From: Banduia mediterranea
GTDB lineage: Bacteria; Pseudomonadota; Gammaproteobacteria; Nevskiales; Nevskiaceae
NCBI RefSeq assembly: GCF_031846245.1
Contig: NZ_JAVRIC010000010.1
Location: 1 to 64,000 of the forward strand
Direction: 5' to 3'
DNA length: 64,000 bases
Below are positions 17,212 through 26,505 of this stretch, one piece after another; the first letter of the stretch is position 1, and each line of letters opens with the position of its first letter. The translations under genes were made by a program, and so were the position numbers. The notes under the pieces were generated by a model. The model made no database searches and had not been told where the DNA came from. It saw nothing but the letters and a program-made list of their open reading frames with translations.

Positions 17212-18483
17212 ATGTTTCGTGACACGAGTGCGCAGGACCGGGTCGTCGAGCGAGCGTCGTTCTGGAAACGGCGGCGTCTGCCGATCGCGATTGCGCTGCT
17301 GATCGTGATCGGCATCGTGATGCTGGCGCCGGGGCTGGCGCGCCTGTGGTCAGCCGAAAAATCGGTGAGCGCCTCGCGCCTGTCGATCGCCACGGTGGAG
17401 CGCGGGCGTTTCGTGCGGGACATCGCGGCCGAGGGGCGGGTGGTCGCGGCCGTCAGCCCCACGCTGTACGCCGCCGCCGCCGGCACCGTGAGCTTCGAAA
17501 TCACGGCCGGGCATGACGTGGCGCAAGGCGAGGTGCTCGGCACCATCGAAAGCCCGGAGCTGGAGAGCGAACTGGCGCAGGAGCGATCAGCCTTGCAGGC
17601 GATGACGGTGGACTACCGGCGCGCACAGCTCGACGCCCGGCAGAAGGCGCTGGTGGCGGACGAGACCCTGGAGAAGGCACGCATCGACCGGAATGCCGCG
17701 GCGACCGAGCAGGCGCGGACGCAGAAGGCCTTCGATCTCGGCGTGATTCCGGAGATCGAGGTGATGCGCACCCAGGCCGCGCTGGACAAGGCCGAGGTGG
17801 CCTACAAGCACGCGCAGAGCGACCGCGGCCTGCAGTCCGAAGGCCTGGCCTTCGAGGTCGATGCCAAGCGCCTGGCGCGTGACCGGCAGGCCTTGCTGGT
17901 CAAGGATCTCGATCGCAAGGTCGATCTGCTGAGCCTGCATTCCCCGGTTTCGGGCCAGGTCGGTCAGCTGCTGGTCGCCGAGCGCGCCTATGTCGCCAAG
18001 GACACGCCCTTGCTCACGGTGGTCGACCTCAGCGCGCTGGAGGTGGAACTCAAGGTGCCGGAAAGCTTCGCGCGCGATCTGGCGGTGGGCATGCCGGCCG
18101 AGATTCGCGGCAGTGGCCGCGAATTCACGGGTGAAGTCGGCGCCGTCTCGCCGGAGGTCGTCAGCGGCGAGGTCACGGCCCGCGTGCGCTTCACCGGCGA
18201 TGCGCCGCAGGGATTGCGTCAGAACCAGCGCCTGTCGGTGCGCGTGCTGCTCGACGCCCGCGACGATGTGCTGATGGTCGCGCGCGGTCCGTTCCTGGAA
18301 TCCGGTGGCGGCAACAGCGGCTACGTGGTTCAGGGCGACATCGCCGAGCGCCGCGTGATCCATACCGGCGCCGCCAGCATCGACAAGGTCGAGGTGCTCG
18401 ACGGACTGCAGGTCGGCGAACGCATCGTGATTTCCGGAAGCGACAACTTCGATGGCGCTCAGCGCGTTGTCATCAGTCGCTAA
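17212..18483 (+). CDS. HlyD/MacA-type periplasmic membrane fusion protein
   Basis: A 423-aa adaptor that bridges the inner-membrane ABC transporter to the TolC-like channel. One N-terminal anchor helix (LPIAIALLIVIGIVMLAPGL, residues ~22-41) is followed by the split lipoyl domain (TVSFEITAGHDVAQGEVLGT and LHSPVSGQVGQLLVAERAYV). Between them is a long coiled-coil hairpin (~residues 115-240), and then the beta-barrel and C-terminal domains (LPDVV-like LDGLQVGERIVISG). The ATG at 17212 has ggagag upstream. It is separated from the channel gene by its own sigma54-type promoter and lies 50 bp before the ATPase gene. Confidence 0.9.
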   Translation: MFRDTSAQDRVVERASFWKRRRLPIAIALLIVIGIVMLAPGLARLWSAEKSVSASRLSIATVERGRFVRDIAAEGRVVAAVSPTLYAAAAGTVSFEITAGHDVAQGEVLGTIESPELESELAQERSALQAMTVDYRRAQLDARQKALVADETLEKARIDRNAAATEQARTQKAFDLGVIPEIEVMRTQAALDKAEVAYKHAQSDRGLQSEGLAFEVDAKRLARDRQALLVKDLDRKVDLLSLHSPVSGQVGQLLVAERAYVAKDTPLLTVVDLSALEVELKVPESFARDLAVGMPAEIRGSGREFTGEVGAVSPEVVSGEVTARVRFTGDAPQGLRQNQRLSVRVLLDARDDVLMVARGPFLESGGGNSGYVVQGDIAERRVIHTGAASIDKVEVLDGLQVGERIVISGSDNFDGAQRVVISR

Positions 18484-18533
18484 ACGTACTTTAAGAAAGT
18501 CTCGTAATTGCCTAAACTTACAGGATTATTTAC

Positions 18534-19244
18534 ATGCTAAAGATGGCCCGTCTGTCCAAGGCCTTCCGCACCGAAGTGGTGGAGACCTTCGCCTTGCGTG
18601 ACTTTTCGATCCACGTGCGCGAAGGCGAATTCGTGGCCGTGACCGGTCCTTCCGGTTCCGGCAAGACCACGTTTCTCAACATCGCCGGCCTGCTGGAAAC
18701 GCCGACGGGCGGAACCTACGAACTCGACAGCCAGGACGTGAGCCGTCTCGGCGACGATGCGCGCTCGCGCATCCGCAACGAGAAGATCGGCTTCATTTTC
18801 CAGGCCTTCAATCTGATTCCCGATCTCAATGTGTTCGACAACGTCGACGTGCCCTTGCGCTACCGCGGCATGAAGGGCTCCGAACGCAAGCGCCGCATCG
18901 AGGACGCGCTGGCGCGTGTCGGTCTGTCGGCCCGCACCAAGCATTATCCGGCCGAGCTGTCCGGCGGTCAGCAGCAGCGCGTCGCCATCGCGCGTGCCTT
19001 GGCCGGCAGTCCGCGTCTGCTGCTGGCGGACGAACCCACCGGCAACCTCGACACGCAGATGGCGCGCGCCGTCATGGAGCTGGTCGAGGAAATCCACCGC
19101 GACGGCGCGACCATCGTGATGGTCACGCACGATCCGGAACTGGCGGCGCGTGCGCAGCGCAATGTGCACATCGTCGACGGGCAGGTGGTGGACCTCGGCG
19201 ATCCCGAGGCACGGCTGACCGCCGCCAGCGCCGTGCAGGCCTGA
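18534..19244 (+). CDS. ABC transporter ATP-binding protein (MacB/LolD type)
   Basis: A 236-aa ATPase. Walker A GPSGSGKTT is at residues 38-46, the Q-loop lies in FIFQAFNLIPDLNV, the signature is LSGGQQQRVAIARAL, Walker B is LLLADEPTGNLD and the H-loop is VMVTHDPELAARA. This is the LolD/MacB/FtsE subgroup that works with mechanotransmitting FtsX-fold permeases instead of pulling substrate through the membrane. The start MLKMARLSKAF at 18534 is preferred; an internal Met at residue 4 is possible. It forms a tight operon with the two permease genes (13-bp gap to the first). Confidence 0.93.
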   Translation: MLKMARLSKAFRTEVVETFALRDFSIHVREGEFVAVTGPSGSGKTTFLNIAGLLETPTGGTYELDSQDVSRLGDDARSRIRNEKIGFIFQAFNLIPDLNVFDNVDVPLRYRGMKGSERKRRIEDALARVGLSARTKHYPAELSGGQQQRVAIARALAGSPRLLLADEPTGNLDTQMARAVMELVEEIHRDGATIVMVTHDPELAARAQRNVHIVDGQVVDLGDPEARLTAASAVQA

Positions 19245-19257
19245 GGCCGGCATCACC

Positions 19258-20565
19258 ATGTTCCGTTACTACGCCTGGCTTGCCGTGCGCGGCCTGAAAC
19301 GCAATCCCGGACTCACGGCGCTGATGGTGCTGGCGATCGGCATCGGCATCGGCGCCAGCGTGACCACGCTGACAGTGCTGCAGGTGCTGTCCGGCGATCC
19401 CCTGCCGGGCAAGAGCGACACGTTGTTCTATCCGCAGATCGATCCGCAGGATTCGCTGGGTTATCAGCCCGGCGAGGAGCCGCCCGACGTCATCAGCTAT
19501 CTGGACGCCAAGAACCTGCTGGATGCGCGTCGCGCCGACCGTCAGGCAGTGATGACCGGCGGCGGCGCGGCGGTCATTCCGGACAAGGCGGGGGTCGATC
19601 CGTACCTGCTGGATCTGCGCTACACCTCGGCCGATTTCTTCGCGATGTTCGAGGTGCCGTTTCTGCACGGTAGCGGCTGGACCGGAGCGGACGACGAGGC
19701 GCATGCGCGCGTCGTGGTGATTTCGCGCCGGCTCAACGACAAGCTCTTCGATGGCGGCAACAGCGTGGGCCGCACGCTGCGCCTCAACAATCAGGACTTC
19801 CGCATCGTCGGCGTGATCGACGAATGGCGCCCGAACCCGCATTTCTACGACCTCAACACCGGCAATTATTCGGATTCCGAAGAGGCCTTCATTCCGCTGG
19901 AGACGGCCATCCAGCTGGAGATGGGGCGCAACGGCACGATGAACTGCTTCGGCGAAGAACGGCTCACGCCACAGCAGCAGCTCACCTCCGGAAGCTGCAT
20001 GTGGCTGCAGTACTGGGTGGAACTCGACTCGGCCGAAAAGCACAAGGATTACCTGAATTTCCTGACGAGCTACAGCGAGGAGCAGCGGCGGCTGGGGCGC
20101 TTCGAGCGGCCGGCCAACGTGCGGCTGCGCAGCCTGATGCAATGGCTGGACTATCAGAAGGTCGTGCCCGAGGACGTGCGCCTGCAATCCTGGACCGCGC
20201 TCGGATTTCTGGTGGTGTGCATCGTCAACACCGTGGGGCTGATGCTCGCCAAGTTCCTGCGCCGCAGCAACGAAGTGGCTGTAAGACGAGCGCTCGGCGC
20301 TCCTCGAACCTCGATCTTCTTTCAGTTCCTGCTCGAAGCCGGGGTTGTGGGGGCGGCCGGGGCGCTGCTGGGTCTGGTGCTGTCGCTGGCCGGGCTCGCC
20401 GCCGTGCGCATGCAGCCGGTGGACTATGCGGAGCTTGCGCACCTCAATGGCTTGATGTTCTGCGCTGCGGTGTTGATGGCCGTGATTGCCAGTCTCGTCG
20501 CCGGCCTGCTGCCGGCCTGGCAGGCCTGCCGTGTGCCGCCTGCGCTACAGCTCAAGAGCGAGTGA
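19258..20565 (+). CDS. FtsX/MacB-type ABC transporter permease, first subunit
   Basis: A 435-aa inner-membrane protein with one N-terminal helix (GLTALMVLAIGIGIGASVTT), a ~220-residue periplasmic MacB-type core domain, and three C-terminal helices (LGFLVVCIVNTVGLMLAKFL, GVVGAAGALLGLVLSLAGLA, LMFCAAVLMAVIASLVAGLL). The VRRALGAPRTSIFFQFLLEA coupling segment before helix 3 is characteristic. It probably pairs with the following, different permease as a heterodimer, unlike homodimeric MacB. Periplasmic cysteines (MNCFGEE, SGSCMW) may form a disulfide. The stop lies 2 bp before the start of the next gene. Confidence 0.88.
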   Translation: MFRYYAWLAVRGLKRNPGLTALMVLAIGIGIGASVTTLTVLQVLSGDPLPGKSDTLFYPQIDPQDSLGYQPGEEPPDVISYLDAKNLLDARRADRQAVMTGGGAAVIPDKAGVDPYLLDLRYTSADFFAMFEVPFLHGSGWTGADDEAHARVVVISRRLNDKLFDGGNSVGRTLRLNNQDFRIVGVIDEWRPNPHFYDLNTGNYSDSEEAFIPLETAIQLEMGRNGTMNCFGEERLTPQQQLTSGSCMWLQYWVELDSAEKHKDYLNFLTSYSEEQRRLGRFERPANVRLRSLMQWLDYQKVVPEDVRLQSWTALGFLVVCIVNTVGLMLAKFLRRSNEVAVRRALGAPRTSIFFQFLLEAGVVGAAGALLGLVLSLAGLAAVRMQPVDYAELAHLNGLMFCAAVLMAVIASLVAGLLPAWQACRVPPALQLKSE

Positions 20566-20567
20566 AC

Positions 20568-21779
20568 ATGGATATCCAACCGATACTCAAAGCGCTGCGT
20601 CATCAGAAGACCGCGGCCCTGCTGATCGCGTTCGAGATCGCACTGGCCTGCGCGATCATCTGCAACGCCACCTTCCTGATCGTCAGTCGAATGGAACGCA
20701 GTCAGATGCTCAGCGGCGTCGCGGAGAGCGAACTGCTGCGCATTCGCGCCGCCAGCCTCGACGACGGGGAAGACAAGATGGCGCGGATTCGCGAGGACAT
20801 CGCCGGGCTGCGCAGCATCCCCGGCGTGGTCTCGGTCACCACCACGCAGCAGGTACCGTTCGGACAATCATCCTGGAATTCCGGTGTGCGCACCGCGCCG
20901 GATCAGAAGAACGTCGTGGTCAATGCCACCACGTACTACGACGGCGGTGACATGCTGTCCACCTTCGGTCTGAAACTGGTGGCCGGCCGCGATTTCTCGC
21001 CGGACGAGTACTACGATTTCGACGACGTCGCCAGCGGTGCCGTGACGCCAAGCTCGATCATCATCAGTCAGACTCTGGCGAATCGCCTCTGGCCTGGCGA
21101 ACCGCCTCTGAACAAGCCCATCTATATGGGTAGCAGCGATCCGCTGCGCGTCATCGGCGTGGTCGAAACCTTGGTGCGGCCGTCGATCTGGGATGACAGC
21201 ACGGCTCACGACTGCATGATCTTTCCCACGCGGGGCGCACCCGGAACCCAGTACGTCCTGCGTGCGCAGGGCGCCGACCTGGATGGCGTGATCAAGAGCG
21301 CCACAGCCAAGCTCAAGGCCTTGCAGCCGAACCGCATCGTGCGGGGGGCGGAAACCTTCACCCAATTGCGCGAGGACTACTTTCGCCAGGACCGCGTCAT
21401 GGCCGTACTGCTGATGACCGTGATCGTCGCGCTGCTGGTGGTGACGGCGCTGGGCATCGTCGGGCTGGCCAGCTTCTGGGTGCAGCGCCGCCAGCGCCAC
21501 ATCGGTATCCGCCGTGCGCTCGGCGCTACGCGCGGCAACATCCTGCGCTACTTCCAGCTTGAGAATTTCCTGATCGTCAGCTCGGGCATCCTGTTCGGCA
21601 TGTTCGCGGCCTACGGCATCAACGCCTGGTTGATGCAGCATTACGAACTGCCGCGTCTGCCGCTGTTCTATCTGCCGATGGGTGCCGCGGCACTGTGGCT
21701 GCTGGGCCAGCTGTCCGTGCTGTATCCGGCATTGCGCGCCACGCGTGTGCCGCCGGCAACCGCCTCACGCAGGGCATAA
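20568..21779 (+). CDS. FtsX/MacB-type ABC transporter permease, second subunit
   Basis: A 403-aa permease with the same topology: N-terminal helix (TAALLIAFEIALACAIICNA), periplasmic core, then three helices (VMAVLLMTVIVALLVVTALG onward) with the coupling motif IGIRRALGATRGNILRYFQL. It is clearly diverged from the first permease (no N-terminal NPGLTAL motif), supporting a heterodimer. The start is the ATG at 20568. The C-terminus ends RATRVPPATASRRA, a motif repeated almost exactly by the decayed copy just downstream. Confidence 0.88.
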   Translation: MDIQPILKALRHQKTAALLIAFEIALACAIICNATFLIVSRMERSQMLSGVAESELLRIRAASLDDGEDKMARIREDIAGLRSIPGVVSVTTTQQVPFGQSSWNSGVRTAPDQKNVVVNATTYYDGGDMLSTFGLKLVAGRDFSPDEYYDFDDVASGAVTPSSIIISQTLANRLWPGEPPLNKPIYMGSSDPLRVIGVVETLVRPSIWDDSTAHDCMIFPTRGAPGTQYVLRAQGADLDGVIKSATAKLKALQPNRIVRGAETFTQLREDYFRQDRVMAVLLMTVIVALLVVTALGIVGLASFWVQRRQRHIGIRRALGATRGNILRYFQLENFLIVSSGILFGMFAAYGINAWLMQHYELPRLPLFYLPMGAAALWLLGQLSVLYPALRATRVPPATASRRA

Positions 21780-21798
21780 CAAGGGATCACTGAACCAG

Positions 21799-22053
21799 GT
21801 GGGGATATTTCGCGGGATTGTCGTGGCGCAGCCCACGCCGCACACCGGCGCTGACGGCCTTGATGGTACTGAGGATCGCTTTGGGCATCGGCGCCTCGAT
21901 GACCTCGTTCGCGGTGTACTGCTGAACCTGTGGCTGGTCACGCATTACGAGATGGCGCGCCTGTCGCTGCCCTACATCCTTGTAGCCGCCGTGCTGCAAC
22001 CGGCGCGCCGTGCGTCCCGCGTGCCGCCGATGGTGGCGACGCGCGAGGCATAG
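21799..22053 (+). pseudogene. Decayed third ABC permease with a large internal deletion
   Basis: From 21799 one frame reads WGYFAGLSWRSPRRTPALTA, LMVLRIALGIGASMTSFAVY, C, stop. This matches the N-terminal helix of the first permease (GLTALMVLAIGIGIGAS). Right after the stop, another frame gives LNLWLVTHYEMARLSLPYIL and ends RASRVPPMVATREA, matching the C-terminal helix and tail of the second permease (LMQHYELPRLPLFYLP...RATRVPPATASRRA). About 300 residues of core are missing between. It is the remnant of a third paralogous permease. Confidence 0.7.
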
Positions 22054-22072
22054 GGCAAGGTAGGATTGATCC

Positions 22073-23410
22073 ATGCGCACCGTACTGATCATCGACGACA
22101 ACCAAGCGGTCGGCGACGCCCTGGCGCTGTTGCTGTCGTTGCACGAAATCCGCGCCCTGATCGCGTATTCGCCGGAGGGCGGACTGGCCGAACTCGACCG
22201 CAGTGATGTCGATGTCGTCATCCAGGACATGAACTTCACCGCGGACACCACCTCGGGCGAGGAGGGCGTGGCGCTGTTTCGCGCGATCCGTGAGCGCCAT
22301 CCGGACCTGCCGGTGATTCTGCTGACGGCCTGGACGCACCTGGAAACGGCGGTGGAACTGGTCAAGGCCGGCGCCGCGGATTACGTCGCCAAGCCCTGGG
22401 ACGACGCCAAACTGTCGGCCACGGTCGAAAATCTGCTGGAGTTGTCCGAGAGCACGCGCGAGGTCTCGCGCCATCGGCGCGAACGGCGCCGCCGTCGCGC
22501 GGAACTCGAATCGCGCTACGACCTGCGCGGCATCGTCTACGGCGCCACCGCCACCGAGCGTGTGATCGAGCTGGCCTGCCAGGTCGCGCGGGCCGAGATT
22601 CCGGTGCTGATCACCGGCCCCAACGGCGCCGGCAAGGAACGCATCGCCGACATCCTGCATGCCAATTCGGCCGTGAGGCGCGGCGCCTTCGTCACCGTCA
22701 ATTGCGGTGCCCTGCCATCCGAGCTGATCGAAGCGGAGCTGTTCGGGGCCGAGGCCGGCGCCTACACCGGTTCGACCCGAGCACGCGAAGGGCGTTTCGA
22801 ACGGGCCGACGGCGGCACGCTGTTCCTGGACGAAATCGGCAATCTGCCATTGTCGGGGCAGGTGAAGTTGCTGCGCGTGCTCGAATCCGGCGATTTCGAG
22901 CGCCTCGGGTCGGCGCGCACGCGGCACGTCAAGGTGCGTTTGCTCAGCGCCACCAATGCCGATCTGCCGGCGATGATCGAGGAAGGCACGTTTCGCGAAG
23001 ACCTTTACTACCGGCTCAATGTCATCGAGGTTCGCCTGCCTCCGCTGGCGGAGCGCTGCGATGACATCCCGCCGCTGGCCGAGCATTTCCTGAATGGCGA
23101 GGCACGCCTCTCCGACGAGGCACGGGACGCGCTCATGGCCCATTCCTGGCCCGGTAATGTGCGCGAACTGCGCAACGCGCTGGAACGCGCCCGCCTGCTG
23201 TGCCGGGACGGCGTGATCGAGGTGGCCGATCTCGATCTGCCGGCGCGCAAGCCCGCTGCGGCGCGCAATCTGGACGAGCCGGACAAGGCCGCCGTCGAAG
23301 CGGCGCTGGCCGCCGCCGGCGGCGTGGTCAGCCGCGCGGCGCAGGCGCTGGGGCTGTCGCGTCAGGCGCTGTATCGGCGCATGGAACGCTTCGGTGTTTC
23401 GGAATCCTGA
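22073..23410 (+). CDS. sigma54-dependent response regulator (NtrC family)
   Basis: A 445-aa activator. The receiver domain is at residues 1-120 with phosphoacceptor Asp52 (VVIQDMNF). The AAA+ domain spans ~150-370, with Walker A GPNGAGKE, Walker B GGTLFLDEIGNL and arginine-finger region FREDLYYRLNVIEVRLPPL. A Fis-type helix-turn-helix closes it (GVVSRAAQALGLSRQALYRR). The sigma54-contacting loop at 229-234 reads GAYTGS instead of the usual GAFTGA. The gene lies just after the pump genes and 45 bp before its kinase gene, and probably activates the two sigma54-type promoters upstream. Confidence 0.92.
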   Translation: MRTVLIIDDNQAVGDALALLLSLHEIRALIAYSPEGGLAELDRSDVDVVIQDMNFTADTTSGEEGVALFRAIRERHPDLPVILLTAWTHLETAVELVKAGAADYVAKPWDDAKLSATVENLLELSESTREVSRHRRERRRRRAELESRYDLRGIVYGATATERVIELACQVARAEIPVLITGPNGAGKERIADILHANSAVRRGAFVTVNCGALPSELIEAELFGAEAGAYTGSTRAREGRFERADGGTLFLDEIGNLPLSGQVKLLRVLESGDFERLGSARTRHVKVRLLSATNADLPAMIEEGTFREDLYYRLNVIEVRLPPLAERCDDIPPLAEHFLNGEARLSDEARDALMAHSWPGNVRELRNALERARLLCRDGVIEVADLDLPARKPAAARNLDEPDKAAVEAALAAAGGVVSRAAQALGLSRQALYRRMERFGVSES

Positions 23411-23454
23411 TCGGGTTTCCGGAACCGTCATGAGCGATAGACCCGTGGGCGGTC

Positions 23455-24786
23455 ATGGCCCGGCGTAGTTTCTCTGTCGAGGGCAGGCTCGCCGCCTTGC
23501 TGATGGCGGTCTACGCCTGTGGTGCGCTGACGGCGGTGTTGTTTGCCACCTTGCTGGGGGAGGAGCGCTGGTCGTTGCTGCTGAGCCTGGGCTTCGGCCT
23601 GCCGCTGGCGCTGCTGATCGCGCGCCAGGCGATACAGCCGGCGGCGAAACTGCTGCGGGCACTGCAAAGTGCGGTGGCGAGTTACCGTGATGGCGATTTC
23701 AGCGTCTCCATCACCAACGACCGCAATGACGAGCTTGGCCGGTTGGTCGCTGTCCACAATGAACTGGGCAGCACGCTGCGCGAACAGCGCCAGCATTTGG
23801 TACAGCGCGAGTTGATGCTGGATACGGTGGTGCAAAACACGCCGGTGGCCCTGGTGCTGACCGAGCACAGCGGTCGCATCGCCTATGCCAACCTCGCCGC
23901 GCGCAAGCTGTTCAATGACGGCCGCAGCATCGGCGGGCTGGCGTTTTCATCGCTGCTCGATAAGCTGCCCGAGGTGGTACGGGACGCGGTGGCGAGCGGC
24001 GAAGATGGCTTGTTCACCGTCGCGATCGAGGGCATCGACGAGACTTTTCACGTTTCGCGGCGGGGTTTTCGCCTGCAGGGACGGCCGCACCGCCTCTACC
24101 TGATGCGGCGCATGACGCGGGAGTTGTCGCGGCAGGAAGTGGCCACCTGGAAAAAGGTCATCCGCGTCATCAGCCATGAGCTCAACAATTCCCTGGCGCC
24201 GATTTCGTCCATGGCGCATTCCGGCGCGGAGTTGGCGAGGCGCGGCGATACCGCGCGTCTGCCGCAGGTATTCGGTTCGATCCGCGAGCGCACGCGGCAT
24301 TTGCACGGTTTCATCGACGGATACGCGCGTTTTGCCAAGTTGCCGGTGCCGCAGTTGGCGCGTCTGGACTGGGCCGAGTTCATGGACACGCTCGCGGGCC
24401 AGGTCTCGTTCACGCTGGACGGCGGCCTGCCGGAGACGCCGGTGTGGCTGGATCGCACGCAGATCGAGCAGGTGCTCATCAACCTGATCAAGAACGCCCA
24501 CGAATCCGGCGGCGCCGCCGACCAGGTGCGGGTCTCGGTGCAGCGGGTGGCCGATGAATTCCGCGTGGACATCGCCGACCGCGGCAGCGGCATGAGCGAG
24601 GCGGTGCTCGCCAACGCCTTGCTGCCGTTTTATTCCACCAAGCGCAGCGGCACCGGCCTGGGGCTGGCGCTGGCCCGCGAAATCGTGGAGGCGCACGGCG
24701 GTCGCATTCATTTGTCCAACCGCAGCGGCGGCGGTCTGCGGGTGCGTTTGGCGCTGCCGGCCGCCGCGCGGGAGCCCCTGGCCTGA
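23455..24786 (+). CDS. Sensor histidine kinase, partner of the NtrC-type regulator
   Basis: A 443-aa membrane kinase. Two N-terminal helices (LAALLMAVYACGALTAVLFA and LLLSLGFGLPLALLIARQAI) are separated by only a few residues, so there is almost no periplasmic sensor loop. A HAMP-like region (ndelgrLVAVHNELG), a PAS-like segment and a NtrB-type transmitter follow: H-box VISHELNNSLAP, N-box NLIKNAHESGG, G1 DRGSGMSEAV, G2 SGTGLGLALAREIVEAHGG. With no large extracellular domain it may sense within the membrane, or monitor the adjacent transporter as in BceS-type systems; that is inference. Confidence 0.9.
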   Translation: MARRSFSVEGRLAALLMAVYACGALTAVLFATLLGEERWSLLLSLGFGLPLALLIARQAIQPAAKLLRALQSAVASYRDGDFSVSITNDRNDELGRLVAVHNELGSTLREQRQHLVQRELMLDTVVQNTPVALVLTEHSGRIAYANLAARKLFNDGRSIGGLAFSSLLDKLPEVVRDAVASGEDGLFTVAIEGIDETFHVSRRGFRLQGRPHRLYLMRRMTRELSRQEVATWKKVIRVISHELNNSLAPISSMAHSGAELARRGDTARLPQVFGSIRERTRHLHGFIDGYARFAKLPVPQLARLDWAEFMDTLAGQVSFTLDGGLPETPVWLDRTQIEQVLINLIKNAHESGGAADQVRVSVQRVADEFRVDIADRGSGMSEAVLANALLPFYSTKRSGTGLGLALAREIVEAHGGRIHLSNRSGGGLRVRLALPAAAREPLA

Positions 24787-24917
24787 GGCTGTGGCTCTTC
24801 GCCATTATGCGTCCGGTACGGGGTTTGCTTCACTGGACCGATGCTCGCGGTACGGCCGCACAACGATAACGAACCGAAAATAGCTGCGCGGTCACAGGGC
24901 CGCCGACAAGGATCTCA

Positions 24918-26390
24918 ATGAGCGGAGACGATCTGGTGGACGAACTGCGCGTGCCGAGCCTGTGGCAGGCGCTGGCGCCGCTGGCGGTACTGGCGCTGAT
25001 GCTGGTGGCGGCGGTGGCCCTGTTCGGTAGCGATGCTTCCTACGGACCGAACCAGATCGTCCTGCTGGTGGCGGCCGGCGTGGCGGCGGCGATCGGTATT
25101 GCCAACGGCCTGGTGTGGAAGGACTTCGAGGAGGCCGTCGGCCAGAGCATCGCGGTGTCGTCCAACGCGATGCTGATTCTGCTGATGGTGGGTGCCGTGA
25201 TCGGTAGCTGGATTCTCTGCGGCACCGTGCCCACGCTGATCTACTACGGCCTGCAACTGCTGCACCCGGCGGTCTATTACCCGGCGAGTTGCCTGATCTG
25301 CGCCGTGATCGGGCTGGCCATCGGCAGTTCCTGGACCGTCGCCGGTACCGTCGGCGTGGCACTGATGGGCGTTGCCAGCGGGCTGGGCCTGAGCCCGGCG
25401 GCGGCGGCGGGCGCGGTGATTTCCGGCGCCTATTTCGGCGACAAGATGTCGCCGCTCTCCGACACCACCAATCTCGCGCCGGCTGTCGCCGGTTCCGAGT
25501 TGTTCGATCATATTCGCCACATGTGCTGGACGACCCTGCCCAGCTTCACCTTGGCCTTGATCGGCTTCACCGTGCTCGGCCTGACCACCGACCTGTCCGG
25601 CACGGCGCAAGGGCCGGAGGCCTTGCTGGCCTCGATCGACACGCAGTTTGGCATCGGCCTGCATTTGCTGATTCCGGTCGCGCTGGTGCTGGTGCTGGCA
25701 ATGCGCCGCGTACCGGCGTTGCCGACGTTGGCGGCGGGCGTCGCCGCCGGGTTGCTGTTCGCGGCCGTGTTTCAACCCGAGCGCGTCGCCGATCTCGGCG
25801 CCTCGATTTCCGACAATCCTGGCGTGCGGGCTGTGGGCGGGCTGTGGCACGCGCTGTTCGACGGCTATGCCGGCGACAGCGGCAATGCCAATCTGGACGA
25901 GCTGCTCAATCGCGGTGGCATGTCCAGCATGCTCAACACGATCTGGCTGATTCTGTGCGCGATGGCCTTCGGCGCCTGCATGGAACGCGCCGGTCTGCTG
26001 CAACGCCTGATCGTCGGGGTGCTGCGCGGGGTCAAGACGGCCGGTGCGCTGGTGGCGGTGACGGTGCTGACCGCCGTCGGCGTCAACATCGTCGCCTCCG
26101 ATCAGTACATTTCCATCGTGCTCACCGGACGCCTGTACCGGATCGAATACGAACGCGTGGGCCTGGATCCGCGCAATCTGTCGCGCGCCATCGAGGACGG
26201 CGGCACCCTGACCTCCGTGCTGGTGCCATGGAATACCTGCGGCGCCTACATGACGGCGACCTTGGGTGTTTCCACCTTCCATTATCTGCCTTTCGCCTTC
26301 TTCAATTGGCTGTCGCCACTGATCGCAATTTCCATGGCGCTGGCCGGCTTCAGGCTGCTGCGCAAGAACTCCGCCAGCGCTGCCAGCTGA
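24918..26390 (+). CDS. nhaC: NhaC-type Na+/H+ antiporter
   Basis: A 490-aa protein with about 11-12 membrane helices. The core motif SSWTVAGTVGVALMGVASGL, the acidic GAYFGDKMSPLSDTTNLAPA and a second-half NIVASDQYISIVLTGRLYRI are hallmarks of NhaC in the ion-transporter superfamily. Expected activity is electroneutral or electrogenic sodium efflux coupled to proton entry at the inner membrane. The ATG at 24918 has aagga upstream. Together with the GgpPS gene it hints at life with variable salinity. No operon partner is evident. Confidence 0.88.
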   Translation: MSGDDLVDELRVPSLWQALAPLAVLALMLVAAVALFGSDASYGPNQIVLLVAAGVAAAIGIANGLVWKDFEEAVGQSIAVSSNAMLILLMVGAVIGSWILCGTVPTLIYYGLQLLHPAVYYPASCLICAVIGLAIGSSWTVAGTVGVALMGVASGLGLSPAAAAGAVISGAYFGDKMSPLSDTTNLAPAVAGSELFDHIRHMCWTTLPSFTLALIGFTVLGLTTDLSGTAQGPEALLASIDTQFGIGLHLLIPVALVLVLAMRRVPALPTLAAGVAAGLLFAAVFQPERVADLGASISDNPGVRAVGGLWHALFDGYAGDSGNANLDELLNRGGMSSMLNTIWLILCAMAFGACMERAGLLQRLIVGVLRGVKTAGALVAVTVLTAVGVNIVASDQYISIVLTGRLYRIEYERVGLDPRNLSRAIEDGGTLTSVLVPWNTCGAYMTATLGVSTFHYLPFAFFNWLSPLIAISMALAGFRLLRKNSASAAS

Positions 26391-26505
26391 TCGGCGAGCG
26401 CCTGGCGTGTACGTTTCGTTGCCGTTCATGATCGTTTGGTAATTTCTTCATTCAATTGGGAAAGATGCGGAGAGTCCGCGTCGCCAGAGTGGGGATTGCC
26501 GAGGT

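Noticed and set aside
24915-26429. 504-codon open frame antisense to the NhaC gene
   Set aside because: Composition is dominated by Gln/His/Gly/Arg with no hydrophobic pattern or motif; it is the complement of a highly recognisable antiporter.
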